Source: Variovorax sp. PAMC26660 (lineage in GTDB: Bacteria; Pseudomonadota; Gammaproteobacteria; Burkholderiales; Burkholderiaceae_C). From it: a DNA stretch of 64,000 nucleotides. Shown one piece after another: positions 33,745 through 42,266 of this stretch. The stretch lies in contig NZ_CP060295.1 in the NCBI RefSeq assembly GCF_014302995.1, positions 1,054,001-1,118,000 of the forward strand, read 5' to 3'. A model generated the notes under the pieces. The model was not told where the DNA came from. It saw only the letters and a program-made list of their open reading frames with translations, and searched no databases. The position numbers and the translations under genes were made by a program. Numbering within the stretch: position 1 is the stretch's first letter; the number at the start of each line of letters is the position of its first letter.

Positions 33745-33926
33745 GGGTGGAGATGGACGGGCACCTGACGCGACAGGCACTTCGACCGGATTCCCTAAGA
33801 TATGGTGAAAGCAGTTGGGCGCGCTCGCTTCGAAATCAAGTTTCAAGGCAGGCGGTCCTTTTTTCCGGCGCGAACGCCGGCAAACCGGGCATTTTAGCTG
33901 TCTTGTTTCTAACCCCTGGATTACCC

Positions 33927-34235
33927 ATGTATCGCCGCACGCCCCCGCCCATTTCACTGCAGCAAGCTGCAGAAGGCTCGCCCACCCTGGGAAGCCTGAT
34001 GGCGCGCGCACGCGATGCGTCGGACCGCCTGAAGGCGGTTGAAGGACTGATCCCACCGGCCATGCGCGCCGCCATCCAGGCCGGCCCCGCCGAAGGCGAT
34101 GTCTGGTGCCTGCTGGTGAAAGGCAGCGCCGCAGCCGCCAAGCTGCGCCAGTTGTCGCCGATGCTGGTGACGCGACTCAAGAACAGGGGCTGGGACGTGG
34201 CGACCATCCGGATCAAGGTGCACACGGGTCGCTGA
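33927..34235 (+). CDS. DciA-like (DUF721) protein
   Basis: This is a 102-residue protein of the DUF721/DciA family, whose members load the replicative helicase DnaB in bacteria lacking DnaC. The DUF721 domain spans most of the protein, with [38 protein letters not shown] and [23 protein letters not shown]. It sits head-to-head with secA, a frequent location for this family in betaproteobacteria. The ATG at 33927 matches the start of the conserved region. Helicase loading is inferred from the family; the protein is at the short end of the range. Confidence 0.78.
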   Translation: MYRRTPPPISLQQAAEGSPTLGSLMARARDASDRLKAVEGLIPPAMRAAIQAGPAEGDVWCLLVKGSAAAAKLRQLSPMLVTRLKNRGWDVATIRIKVHTGR

Positions 34236-34252
34236 TGCGCGCGGCATCGGCC

Positions 34253-34295
34253 GACAAAATTTGATGATTTGTCTGGATATGGATAATATTTCCAG
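34253..34295 (+). promoter_or_regulatory. two adjacent palindromes and a -10-like element before the OCD-family gene
   Basis: GACAAA-N9-TTTGTC occupies 34253-34273. It is followed directly by an imperfect palindrome CTGGATAT...ATTTCCAG at 34273-34295 that contains the -10-like GATAATAT. The ATG begins at 34296 with no Shine-Dalgarno sequence. These are probable operator sites for the cluster regulator. Confidence 0.5.
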
Positions 34296-35282
34296 ATGAC
34301 ACCTCCCACGGCACCCGCCGACGCCCAACTCCTGCTGCTCGACAAGCACCAGGTCGACGCCCTTCTCTCCCCCGACGACGTGCTCCAGGCCGTGCGCGAG
34401 GCTTTCGTGCTGCACAGCGAGCGCGAAGGCCGCGTCTTCCCGGTCGTGCGCGAACCACTATCCACGGGCGGCGTGTTCGGCATCAAGTCTGGTGATGTGC
34501 AGGCGCAGGGGCTGCTCGGCTTCAAGGCCGCCGGCTTCTGGCCCGCCAACCGGCAGCGCGGCGGCGAGCCGCACCAGGCCACGATCCTGCTGATCGACCC
34601 GGCCACCGGCCGACCGCTGTGCGTCATCGACGGCAACGCTGTGACCACGGTGCGCACCGGCGCGGCAGGCGGGCTTGGCCTTCAACAGCTCGCGCGGCCC
34701 GACAGCACGCGGCTGTGCATCTTCGGCACCGGCGTGCAGGCACGCATCCAGCTCGACTTCGCACTGCGCCTGCTTCCGTCGTTGCGCGAAGTTCTCTACG
34801 TCGGCACGAGCGGCCAGCGCAACGCCGCGTTCGAGGCCCACTTCGCGCAACGCTGCACCATCGCGCCCGCCAGCGACCGCAACGCGGCCGTCGCGCAAAG
34901 CGACATCGTGATCACCGCCACCCCGGGCGGCGGCGCACTGTTCGACCTGCAGGCCGTGCAACCCGGCACGCACCTGAATTGCGTCGGCGCCGACACCCGG
35001 GGCAAGCGCGAGCTGCCCGAGGGCCTGTTGCCGCGCGTTCGCCTTGTGGTCGATGACCGCACCCAGGCGCAACAGATCGGCGAAACCCAATGGGCGCCCG
35101 ACACGCCATCCATCGAGCTGGGCGACCTGCTGACCGGCAAGACACCCTTCGAGCGCGCTCCCCCCGACATCACCGTGTTCGACATGACCGGCCTCGCGCT
35201 GCAAGACCTGACCGTCGCGCGCCTGCTGCACGCGCGTGCAGCCGCCACCGGCACGGGCACACGCATCGCGTGGCCCTGGTAG
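34296..35282 (+). CDS. ornithine cyclodeaminase / mu-crystallin family protein
   Basis: This is a 328-residue NAD(P)-dependent enzyme of a family that includes ornithine cyclodeaminase, DauB-type arginine dehydrogenase and ketimine reductases. Residues FGIKSGDVQAQGLLGFK hold the substrate-binding lysines, LIDPATGRPLCVIDGNAVT is the family stretch with the catalytic Asp region, and the Rossmann turn is FGTGVQARIQL (near residue 144). The convergent neighbour is a PLP enzyme and the nearby regulator belongs to the YheO/DauR class. That points to imino- or keto-acid reduction linked to an amino acid, but the substrate is not determined. Confidence 0.85.
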   Translation: MTPPTAPADAQLLLLDKHQVDALLSPDDVLQAVREAFVLHSEREGRVFPVVREPLSTGGVFGIKSGDVQAQGLLGFKAAGFWPANRQRGGEPHQATILLIDPATGRPLCVIDGNAVTTVRTGAAGGLGLQQLARPDSTRLCIFGTGVQARIQLDFALRLLPSLREVLYVGTSGQRNAAFEAHFAQRCTIAPASDRNAAVAQSDIVITATPGGGALFDLQAVQPGTHLNCVGADTRGKRELPEGLLPRVRLVVDDRTQAQQIGETQWAPDTPSIELGDLLTGKTPFERAPPDITVFDMTGLALQDLTVARLLHARAAATGTGTRIAWPW

Positions 35283-35288
35283 CGCCGG

Positions 35289-36437
35289 TCAGGCGGGCGT
35301 GCCGCCGAACAGCTCGGTCATGAACTGCGTGGACTTCAGGCCGGTGCCTGTCAGCAGCGCCACCGTTGTTTCATTCGCCCGGATGTCGCCCCGTTGTGCC
35401 AGCACCTCGATGGCCGCCGCCGCAGTGGCGGAGGTCGGCTCGGCATACAGGCCGGTGGCGGCGAGCCGGCGCACGGCAGCCGCGATCTGCTCTTCGGTCA
35501 GCGCCACCGTCCTGCCGTTCGTCTCGCGCAGCGCCTGAAGAATTTCCCGCAGGCGCACGGGCCGCTTGATGGCCGTGCCTTCCGCGATCGTCGGCTTCAC
35601 GGCCCGCTCCACCGGCGTGTCGACGCCCGCGATGAAGCTGGCATCGATCGGCGAGCAGTTCAGCGGCTGCGCCACGAAGATCCGCGGCAGCTTCGTGATC
35701 TGCCCTGCCGCCAGCAACTCCTTGAAGCCGATGTGGCAGCCCAGCACATTGCTGCCCGCGCCCGCCGGAATCACCACGTTGTCGGGCGCAACGAAGCCCA
35801 GGTCTTCCCACAGTTCGTACGCCAGGGTCTTCGTGCCCTGCAGGAAGAACGGATGCCAGTTGTGGCTGGCGTAGAAGATCGATTCCGACTGGCGCACCGC
35901 CTCGTACTCCGACTCTTCGCGCGGCCCCGGCACCAGTTGCACCTCGGCGCCGAACGCGCGTATCTGCGCCACCTTGGGCGCCGGCGTGTAGCTGGGTGCA
36001 AGCACCTTGACCCGCATGCCGGCCGCCGCGCCTGCCGCAGCGATGGCGGCGCCGCCATTGCCCGAACTGTCTTCCAGCACCGCGTCGACGCCGATCTGGC
36101 GCAGGAACGACATCATCACGGCCGCGCCGCGGTCCTTGAAGCTGCAGGTCGGGTTGAACCATTCGAGCTTGAAGTAAGGCGACAGCTCACCCCACCGCTT
36201 CTGCACCAGCGGCGTACAGCCCTCGCCCAGGCTCGAAGGCCGCTCGATCACCACCGGCAGCGCCGCGCGGTAGCGCCACACGGAGCGCTCGCGCGGGTCG
36301 ATGTCATCGCGCGTGATGCCGGGCAGCGGCGTCACCATCATCGGGTTGCCGTCGTCCGAGCGCCAGCGGCGCTCGGACAGTTCGTGATGTCGGCCAGTGA
36401 GCGGGTCGACGTAGCGTGCGCGTTCTTTCGTGGTCAT
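35289..36437 (-). CDS. PLP-dependent threonine synthase-like lyase
   Basis: This is a 382-residue fold-type II pyridoxal-phosphate enzyme. The PLP lysine lies in FNPTCSFKDRGA (Lys near residue 101), the substrate carboxylate loop in EDSSGNGGAAIAA, and the phosphate-binding Gly-rich loop in IPAGAGSNVLG. The sequence is nearest to threonine synthase, threonine deaminase and diaminopropionate ammonia-lyase-like proteins, and is not the housekeeping ThrC. It is divergent from the DauR-type regulator and convergent with the ornithine cyclodeaminase-family gene. A deaminating role on a non-standard amino acid is a reasonable inference only. Confidence 0.8.
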   Translation of the reverse strand: MTTKERARYVDPLTGRHHELSERRWRSDDGNPMMVTPLPGITRDDIDPRERSVWRYRAALPVVIERPSSLGEGCTPLVQKRWGELSPYFKLEWFNPTCSFKDRGAAVMMSFLRQIGVDAVLEDSSGNGGAAIAAAGAAAGMRVKVLAPSYTPAPKVAQIRAFGAEVQLVPGPREESEYEAVRQSESIFYASHNWHPFFLQGTKTLAYELWEDLGFVAPDNVVIPAGAGSNVLGCHIGFKELLAAGQITKLPRIFVAQPLNCSPIDASFIAGVDTPVERAVKPTIAEGTAIKRPVRLREILQALRETNGRTVALTEEQIAAAVRRLAATGLYAEPTSATAAAAIEVLAQRGDIRANETTVALLTGTGLKSTQFMTELFGGTPA

Positions 36438-36455
36438 TCACTGCTCCATGAATTT

Positions 36456-36489
36456 GGACAATATGTCCGTCATTGTACTTTTTGTACAA
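36456..36489. promoter_or_regulatory. two palindromes in the PLP-enzyme/regulator divergent promoter
   Basis: GGACA-ATA-TGTCC (36456-36468) and TTGTAC-TTTTT-GTACAA (36473-36489) are both perfect inverted repeats, four bases apart, in the 89-base gap between divergent genes. They probably bind the adjacent regulator. CTGGATA also appears at 36510, as in the palindrome before the OCD-family gene. Confidence 0.6.
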
Positions 36490-36526
36490 ATTGGATGCTT
36501 CGTCCAGACCTGGATACATTCCGGGC

Positions 36527-37153
36527 ATGAAAAAGAAGTCGAACAAGCAGCTGCTGGAGATGCTCGGCCATGTGGCCGAAGGCCTGGGCGAAACCTTCGC
36601 GCCGTTCTGCGAGGTGGTGGTGCACGACCTGAGCAACCCGAAGAATGCGATCTACGCAATCGAGAACAGCCTGAGCGGGCGCCAGGTGGGCCAGTCGGTG
36701 ACGGAGCTCGGACTGGCGCGCATCCGCGACCCCGAATTCCCGGCGGTGATCGCAAACTACGCCAACACCTTTCCCGACGGGCGCAAGGTCAAGAGCACCT
36801 CCATCGGCATCAAGGACGAAAGCGGCGAATACGTGGCCGCGCTGTGCCTCAACGTCGACCTGACGCTGTTCCAGAGCTTCCAGGGCGCGATCTCGCAGTT
36901 CACGCGGATCGACGACAAAGAGGTGCACGAGCAGCTCGATGCGGGCGGCAACCACTCGAACCGCATCCACGCGCGCATCGACGAATTCGCGGCCGCGCGC
37001 GCGACCACCTCGCGCTCGCTCAAGCCCGCCGACCGCAAGCAACTGGTGCAGGAGCTGAAGAAGGCGGGCCTGCTGGAAGTGCGACGCGGCGCCGAGATTG
37101 CCGCGGCGCACATGGGCGTGTCGCGCGCCACGGTCTACAGCGACGCCAAGTAG
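36527..37153 (+). CDS. YheO/DauR-type transcriptional regulator (PAS_6 plus HTH)
   Basis: This is a 208-residue DNA-binding regulator. The N-terminal YheO-like PAS domain (about 1-125) includes EVVVHDLSNPKNAIYAIEN and SIGIKDESGEYVAALCLN. The C-terminal helix-turn-helix is GAEIAAAHMGVSRATVYSD. The family includes DauR, which controls D-arginine catabolism in Pseudomonas and is de-repressed by its substrate. It is divergent from the PLP-enzyme gene across a gap holding two perfect palindromes, and an OCD-family enzyme (DauB belongs to that family) is adjacent. A role as the local repressor is likely; the ligand is unknown. Confidence 0.82.
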   Translation: MKKKSNKQLLEMLGHVAEGLGETFAPFCEVVVHDLSNPKNAIYAIENSLSGRQVGQSVTELGLARIRDPEFPAVIANYANTFPDGRKVKSTSIGIKDESGEYVAALCLNVDLTLFQSFQGAISQFTRIDDKEVHEQLDAGGNHSNRIHARIDEFAAARATTSRSLKPADRKQLVQELKKAGLLEVRRGAEIAAAHMGVSRATVYSDAK

Positions 37154-37180
37154 ACGGCTGCGCCTCTTGCGAGGCGGCGG

Positions 37181-38161
37181 CTACTGAGGCTGAAGCCCGA
37201 TCTCGTGCGCGGCCTTCTGCCAGCGCTCGGCCTCGGAGCGCAGGAAGGCGCGCAGCTCGCCCGGTGTCGAGCCCTTCATCTGCACGCCCAGCACCGACAG
37301 GCGCTCCTTCACCTGCGGATGGTCCAGCGCGGCGATGGCCTCGCGGCGCAGCTTATCGATCACATCGAGCGGCGTGGTGGCCGGTGCCACCATGGCCCAC
37401 CACTGGTCGATCTCCAGCCCCTTGAGCCCGTTCTCCGCGAGCGCGGGCACGTTCTGCAGGCCGGGAATGTTCACGCGCTGCGTGCTCGTCACCAGCAACG
37501 GCCGGATGCGGTGGGCGCCCAGCAGGCTGGAGCCGCTGGCCAGCGTGGCGAAGTGACCTGCCACCGTGCCCGCCGCGACGTCGGTGAGCGCTGGCGCCGA
37601 GCCTCGGTACGGCACCATGTTGAAACGGATCTTCGTGCGGCTCGCCAGCAGTTCGGCCGCGAGATGGCTCACGGTGCCAGCGCCGCTGTGCGCAATGGCG
37701 GGCGGCGCCGACTTCGCGGCGGCCGTCCTGATGAAGGTCTTGAAGTCCTTGCTGTCGTCGTCCATGCCCGCAAAGAACACCAGCGGTGAGGTGCCGATCA
37801 TGGTCACCGGCGTGAAGTCGCGCAGCAGGTCGTAGGGCAGCTTGGCGGTCACGGCTGGCGCAATGGCGTGCGGCAGTTCGACGATGGCGATGGTGTAGCC
37901 ATCGGGCGCAGCCTTGGCAGCGGCGTCGGTGCCGATCATGCCGGCGGCGCCGGGCCGGTTGTCCACGATCACCGGGCTGCCGATGGTCTGGCTCATGCGT
38001 TGCGCCATCGCCCGTGCAATCGCGTCGGTGCTGCCGCCCGCGGCCCAGGGCACGATGAGCTTGATGGGCCGGTCGGGGTAGGCCGCCCATGCACTTCCGG
38101 TTGCAGTGAGCAGGGCTGTAGAGCCGGTGGCCAAGAAGGCCCGGCGATGCATCGTCGGCAT
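37181..38161 (-). CDS. Bug/TctC-type tripartite tricarboxylate solute-binding protein
   Basis: This is a 326-residue periplasmic binding protein. The N-terminus MPTMHRRAFLATGS plus a hydrophobic run and AWA-A cleavage site is an export signal, possibly Tat-type because of the RR. The mature protein shows the Bug hallmarks YPDRPIKLIVPWAAGGSTD, IVDNRPGAAGMIGTD and YTIAIVELPHA. Bug proteins deliver carboxylates or amino-acid derivatives to TctAB-type channels. No tctAB is adjacent; the nearest pair is at 53.9-56.0 kb. It is downstream of a threonine synthase-like gene on the same strand (18-base gap), so it may supply that enzyme's substrate. Confidence 0.9.
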   Translation of the reverse strand: MPTMHRRAFLATGSTALLTATGSAWAAYPDRPIKLIVPWAAGGSTDAIARAMAQRMSQTIGSPVIVDNRPGAAGMIGTDAAAKAAPDGYTIAIVELPHAIAPAVTAKLPYDLLRDFTPVTMIGTSPLVFFAGMDDDSKDFKTFIRTAAAKSAPPAIAHSGAGTVSHLAAELLASRTKIRFNMVPYRGSAPALTDVAAGTVAGHFATLASGSSLLGAHRIRPLLVTSTQRVNIPGLQNVPALAENGLKGLEIDQWWAMVAPATTPLDVIDKLRREAIAALDHPQVKERLSVLGVQMKGSTPGELRAFLRSEAERWQKAAHEIGLQPQ

Positions 38162-38178
38162 GGAGGATTCCTGGAGGG

Positions 38179-39405
38179 TTAGGGTCTGTCGGGCCAGCTC
38201 GGATCGCTCGACGCATTGGCGGTCAGCATCAGCACCACGTGGGCATCGGCCGCGATGGCACTGCTCTCGCGCAGTTGCTGCAGCGCGGCCAGGCCAGCCG
38301 CCGCGCACAGTTCGGCACTGACGCCGGCACCGGCAAGCACCCGCCGGGCTGCACGGGCTTCGTCGTCGCCCACGACCACCGCACCGCCGCCCGTGGCGGT
38401 AGCAGCCTGCCATTGCAGGTACGTCACGGTGGCGCCTGCCGTCGAGAACTGCGCCGTGTGGCCGGGGTAGCTGCCGTTGAGCGCGCCACCCGCCAGCACG
38501 CGTGACAGGCGCGCGAAGGGTTCCACCAGCCAGAGCCTGGGCAGGCGCGTGATGCGCCCTGCCGCCAGCAGGTCGCGAAAGCCCGCGTAGATGCCCCAGG
38601 CGAGGTCGCCACGCGCGGTCGGGATCACGATGTGGTCCGGCAACCCGCCGTCGCTCAGGCATTCGAGCGCGATGGGCTTGTAGCCCTCGATCGCCAGCGG
38701 TGCGCTGCCCAGCGCGGGCAGGCGGTAGTTGGTCAGCGCGAAGTAGCCGGGGTATTGCGAGCGCTCGCGCACGAAGGCCCAGCGGCCTGCGTTGTCTGCG
38801 AAGACGTAGCGCCGCGCGCCCAGAGCATCGAGCTGCCGTGCATAGGTGGCGGGCATGCCTTCATAGGTGGCCACCTCGCAGCCCAGGCCTGCAGCCCACG
38901 CGTAGTGCGCAGCCGACACCGCCGCATTGCCCGAGGACGCGAGCACCAGCGTATGGGCGTCGAAGTCCAGTGCCTGCGCCACGCCCACGGCGGTCATGCG
39001 GTCCTTGTGGGAGCCGGTGGGGTTGCACGATTCGTCCTTGAGGCTCAGGCGCGCCACGCCGAAGCGCTGCGCCAGCGCGGGCATGTCCTGCTGCGGCGTG
39101 TGGCCCTCCCCCAGCGTGAAACCGGGCCCGTAGGGCATCGGCATCGCATCGGGTCCATCGGGCAGATAGCTGGCACGCAGCGCGACATGAAAGCCCGCGC
39201 GTTTGCAGGCGGGGCAGCCGTCGTGCGTCAGCGTGACCGGGTAGAGCGCATCGCATCGCAGGCACTGCAAGCCCCGCAGGTGCGGGTTGCGCGGGGGCTT
39301 CGGCGTTCGGTCCCGGACGATGGCCGTTTGGCTGCCAGAAGGATGGGCCAAAGGGTCCGCGGGCGGCGCGGTGAACTTGAAGTCCAGGACTTGCGATGTC
39401 GTCAC
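38179..39405 (-). CDS. PLP-dependent threonine synthase-like protein with zinc ribbon
   Basis: This is a 408-residue fold-type II PLP enzyme. A Cys4 ribbon near the N-terminus (Cys48, Cys51, Cys64, Cys67 in LQCLRCDALYP and DGCPACKRAG) is like that of some archaeal-type threonine synthases. The PLP lysine is in NPTGSHKDRM (near 134) and SSGNAAVSAA forms the substrate loop. The expected Gly-rich phosphate loop reads VIPTARGDLAWGI, less typical than GAGSN, so the activity may differ from threonine synthesis. It is divergent from a LysR regulator and followed by a Bug binding protein, suggesting a catabolic unit. Confidence 0.8.
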   Translation of the reverse strand: MTTSQVLDFKFTAPPADPLAHPSGSQTAIVRDRTPKPPRNPHLRGLQCLRCDALYPVTLTHDGCPACKRAGFHVALRASYLPDGPDAMPMPYGPGFTLGEGHTPQQDMPALAQRFGVARLSLKDESCNPTGSHKDRMTAVGVAQALDFDAHTLVLASSGNAAVSAAHYAWAAGLGCEVATYEGMPATYARQLDALGARRYVFADNAGRWAFVRERSQYPGYFALTNYRLPALGSAPLAIEGYKPIALECLSDGGLPDHIVIPTARGDLAWGIYAGFRDLLAAGRITRLPRLWLVEPFARLSRVLAGGALNGSYPGHTAQFSTAGATVTYLQWQAATATGGGAVVVGDDEARAARRVLAGAGVSAELCAAAGLAALQQLRESSAIAADAHVVLMLTANASSDPSWPDRP

Positions 39406-39479
39406 GAGGTCATGCGTTGGGAGTTGTGCCTAATTCTTATGCATTCGGAAATAAAATAATGCAGCTACAGATACTCAAC

Positions 39480-39497
39480 CGATAAATAAACTTATCG
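39480..39497. promoter_or_regulatory. palindrome at the LysR gene start
   Basis: CGATAA-ATAAAC-TTATCG is a perfect inverted repeat ending immediately before the LysR ATG at 39498, in an AT-rich divergent promoter region. A second repeat, GCATT...AATGC, lies at 39441-39462. Either could be a LysR site for autoregulation and control of the divergent gene. Confidence 0.5.
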
Positions 39498-40418
39498 ATG
39501 CGGTTCACAGAAATAGAAACCTTCCGGGCCCTCATGCGCGGCAGCTCCACCCGCAAGGCCGCCGCATTGCTGCACGTGACGCAGCCCGCCATCAGCCAAT
39601 CGCTCAAGCGTCTCGAGGCGCAGGCCGGCATGCTGTTGTTCCAGCGCACCGGCGGGCGGCTGGTGCCCACGCCCGAGGCGCGCGCGCTGTGGATCGAGGT
39701 GGAGCGCGTGTTCATCGGCATGGATGCCATCGAGCACCGCGTGCGCAGCCTGCGCGACTTCGGCGTCAGCCAGCTGGAGCTGAGCTGCTTCCCGGCCTAC
39801 GGCCTGGGCTTCATGCCGCGTGCGCTGGCAAGGTTGAAGGCGCACCGCGGCGCGAGCCCGTGGCCGCAGGTGTCGCTGCAGGTGCTCAGCTCGAAGGACG
39901 TGCGCGACCGCGTGGCGATGGGCATTTCCGATTTCGGCCTGATGGCCGACGAGCTTTCGCTCGAAGGCATCGACCATTCGACCTTCTCGCGCTTTCCGGG
40001 CGTGGTCGTCATGCCCGAGGGCCATGCGCTGGCGCGCTTCAAGACGATCAAGCCGGAGCAGCTGGCAGAGGCGCCCTTCCTCTCGCTCAACCCCGAAGAC
40101 CCGTCGCATCAACGGCTGGAGGCCGCACTCGCCCCCTACGGCGTGGCGTTGCGGGTGCTGGTGCAGACGCCCTACGCGGCCAGCGTGTGCGAGATGTCGC
40201 TGCGCGGTCTCGGCGTGGGCCTGGTCAATCCGATCACGGCGCTCGACTACGCCGAACGCGGACTGGTGGTGCGTCGCTTCTCTATCGACGTGTCCTTCAC
40301 CTGCCTGCTGGCCCTGCCGGCGGGCAAGGTCTTGTCCGCGACGGCACGCGACTTCATTTCGCTCATGCGGCTGCAACTGGTCGAGGACGAAAAGCGGCTG
40401 CAGCGCTACCTGCGCTGA
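39498..40418 (+). CDS. LysR-family transcriptional regulator
   Basis: This is a 306-residue LysR regulator. The N-terminal winged HTH includes STRKAAALLHVTQPAISQSL (about residues 16-36), and the C-terminal two-lobed effector domain starts near residue 90. It is divergent from the zinc-ribbon PLP gene, the normal arrangement for a LysR protein and its target. Its palindromic promoter (39480-39497) abuts the ATG. The likely inducer is the substrate of the adjacent PLP enzyme or the ligand of the Bug protein, inferred from context. Confidence 0.9.
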   Translation: MRFTEIETFRALMRGSSTRKAAALLHVTQPAISQSLKRLEAQAGMLLFQRTGGRLVPTPEARALWIEVERVFIGMDAIEHRVRSLRDFGVSQLELSCFPAYGLGFMPRALARLKAHRGASPWPQVSLQVLSSKDVRDRVAMGISDFGLMADELSLEGIDHSTFSRFPGVVVMPEGHALARFKTIKPEQLAEAPFLSLNPEDPSHQRLEAALAPYGVALRVLVQTPYAASVCEMSLRGLGVGLVNPITALDYAERGLVVRRFSIDVSFTCLLALPAGKVLSATARDFISLMRLQLVEDEKRLQRYLR

Positions 40419-40439
40419 AGGCCGCCTCGCCTTCTGCTT

Positions 40440-41144
40440 TCACTTCCAGGTGAACTCGTGGTTCAGGCCGATCACGAAACCCCGCACGCCCTGTGGCCCG
40501 GTATGTGACGCGCTGACATCCACGCTGATCAGCGGCGTGATGCTGAAGCGCCCGCCGATGCGCGAGGTCCACACGCCCGCCGCCTTGCTGCGTTCCGCGA
40601 TCAGCGACACGGTGTCGTTCCACGCCCATTCGACGGCAACACCGCCACGCGGCGTGCGCACGCCGGTGCCCAGCGCCCAGTCGGCGCCGAGGTTGGCGTG
40701 CACCTGCAGGCTGCTGGTCGGTCGCCAGGTCAGGGGCACGACGAACTGGCCACCCATGCGGCCGCCGCGCCGCAGGTCGGACACGGTGCCCATCGACACC
40801 GCCGCGCTGAAGGGCGCGTCCGCCGGCTGCCCCAGAAAATTCCACTTGATCTGCGGGCCGCCGGTGATCGTGTGAACACCCTCCGCCGAGAGCCGGTCGA
40901 AGTTCAGGCCCAGTTCGACAGGGCCGACCCGACAGGCAGGCCCGATGTGGAAGCCTGTGACCGGCTCCGTGCCCGTGCGGCCCCACCAGGTTTCGTACTG
41001 GCACTGGCCCGGATCGAGCGTGCCGGCATCGTCGACATCGAAATGCCCCGCCGCCTGCGCACCCAGGCTGGCGAGCGAGCAGGAAGCGGCAAGCATCCAG
41101 CCAAGGCATGGCGGTCGGGTTGTTGTTCTGTGCCTGCTCTTCAT
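40440..41144 (-). CDS. putative outer-membrane or secreted protein
   Basis: This is a 234-residue protein I do not recognise as a named family. The N-terminus has an export signal (LGWMLAASCSLASLGAQAAG). The mature part is rich in alternating hydrophobic and polar stretches with many Gly, Thr and aromatic residues (FSAAVSMGTVSDLRRGG, WRPTSSLQVHANLGADW, FVIGLNHEFTW), and ends close to an aromatic, as in beta-barrel outer-membrane proteins. It is convergent with the LysR gene and precedes the LuxR gene on the same strand, but a gap with a hairpin separates them. Two cysteines (CQYETWW, GPACRVG) may form a disulphide. Confidence 0.65.
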   Translation of the reverse strand: MKSRHRTTTRPPCLGWMLAASCSLASLGAQAAGHFDVDDAGTLDPGQCQYETWWGRTGTEPVTGFHIGPACRVGPVELGLNFDRLSAEGVHTITGGPQIKWNFLGQPADAPFSAAVSMGTVSDLRRGGRMGGQFVVPLTWRPTSSLQVHANLGADWALGTGVRTPRGGVAVEWAWNDTVSLIAERSKAAGVWTSRIGGRFSITPLISVDVSASHTGPQGVRGFVIGLNHEFTWK

Positions 41145-41237
41145 CTCGTGCGTCCCAAAGGCCCTCGAACCATTCTAGGGACGCGGAAAGTCGGCGCCGT
41201 GACGCCGCGCCGGCACTGAAAAGGGAGAGAAGCGGGC

Positions 41238-42262
<1,025 letters not shown>

Positions 42263-42266
<4 letters not shown>

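Noticed and set aside
33865..33880. CCGGCG-CGAA-CGCCGG hairpin in the secA/dciA gap
   Set aside because: Ts precede rather than follow the stem on the plus strand and As follow on the minus strand, so it is not a terminator for either gene.
41192..41212. GC stem between the LuxR gene and the putative outer-membrane gene
   Set aside because: Six-pair stem with a short T stretch only; too weak to call a terminator.
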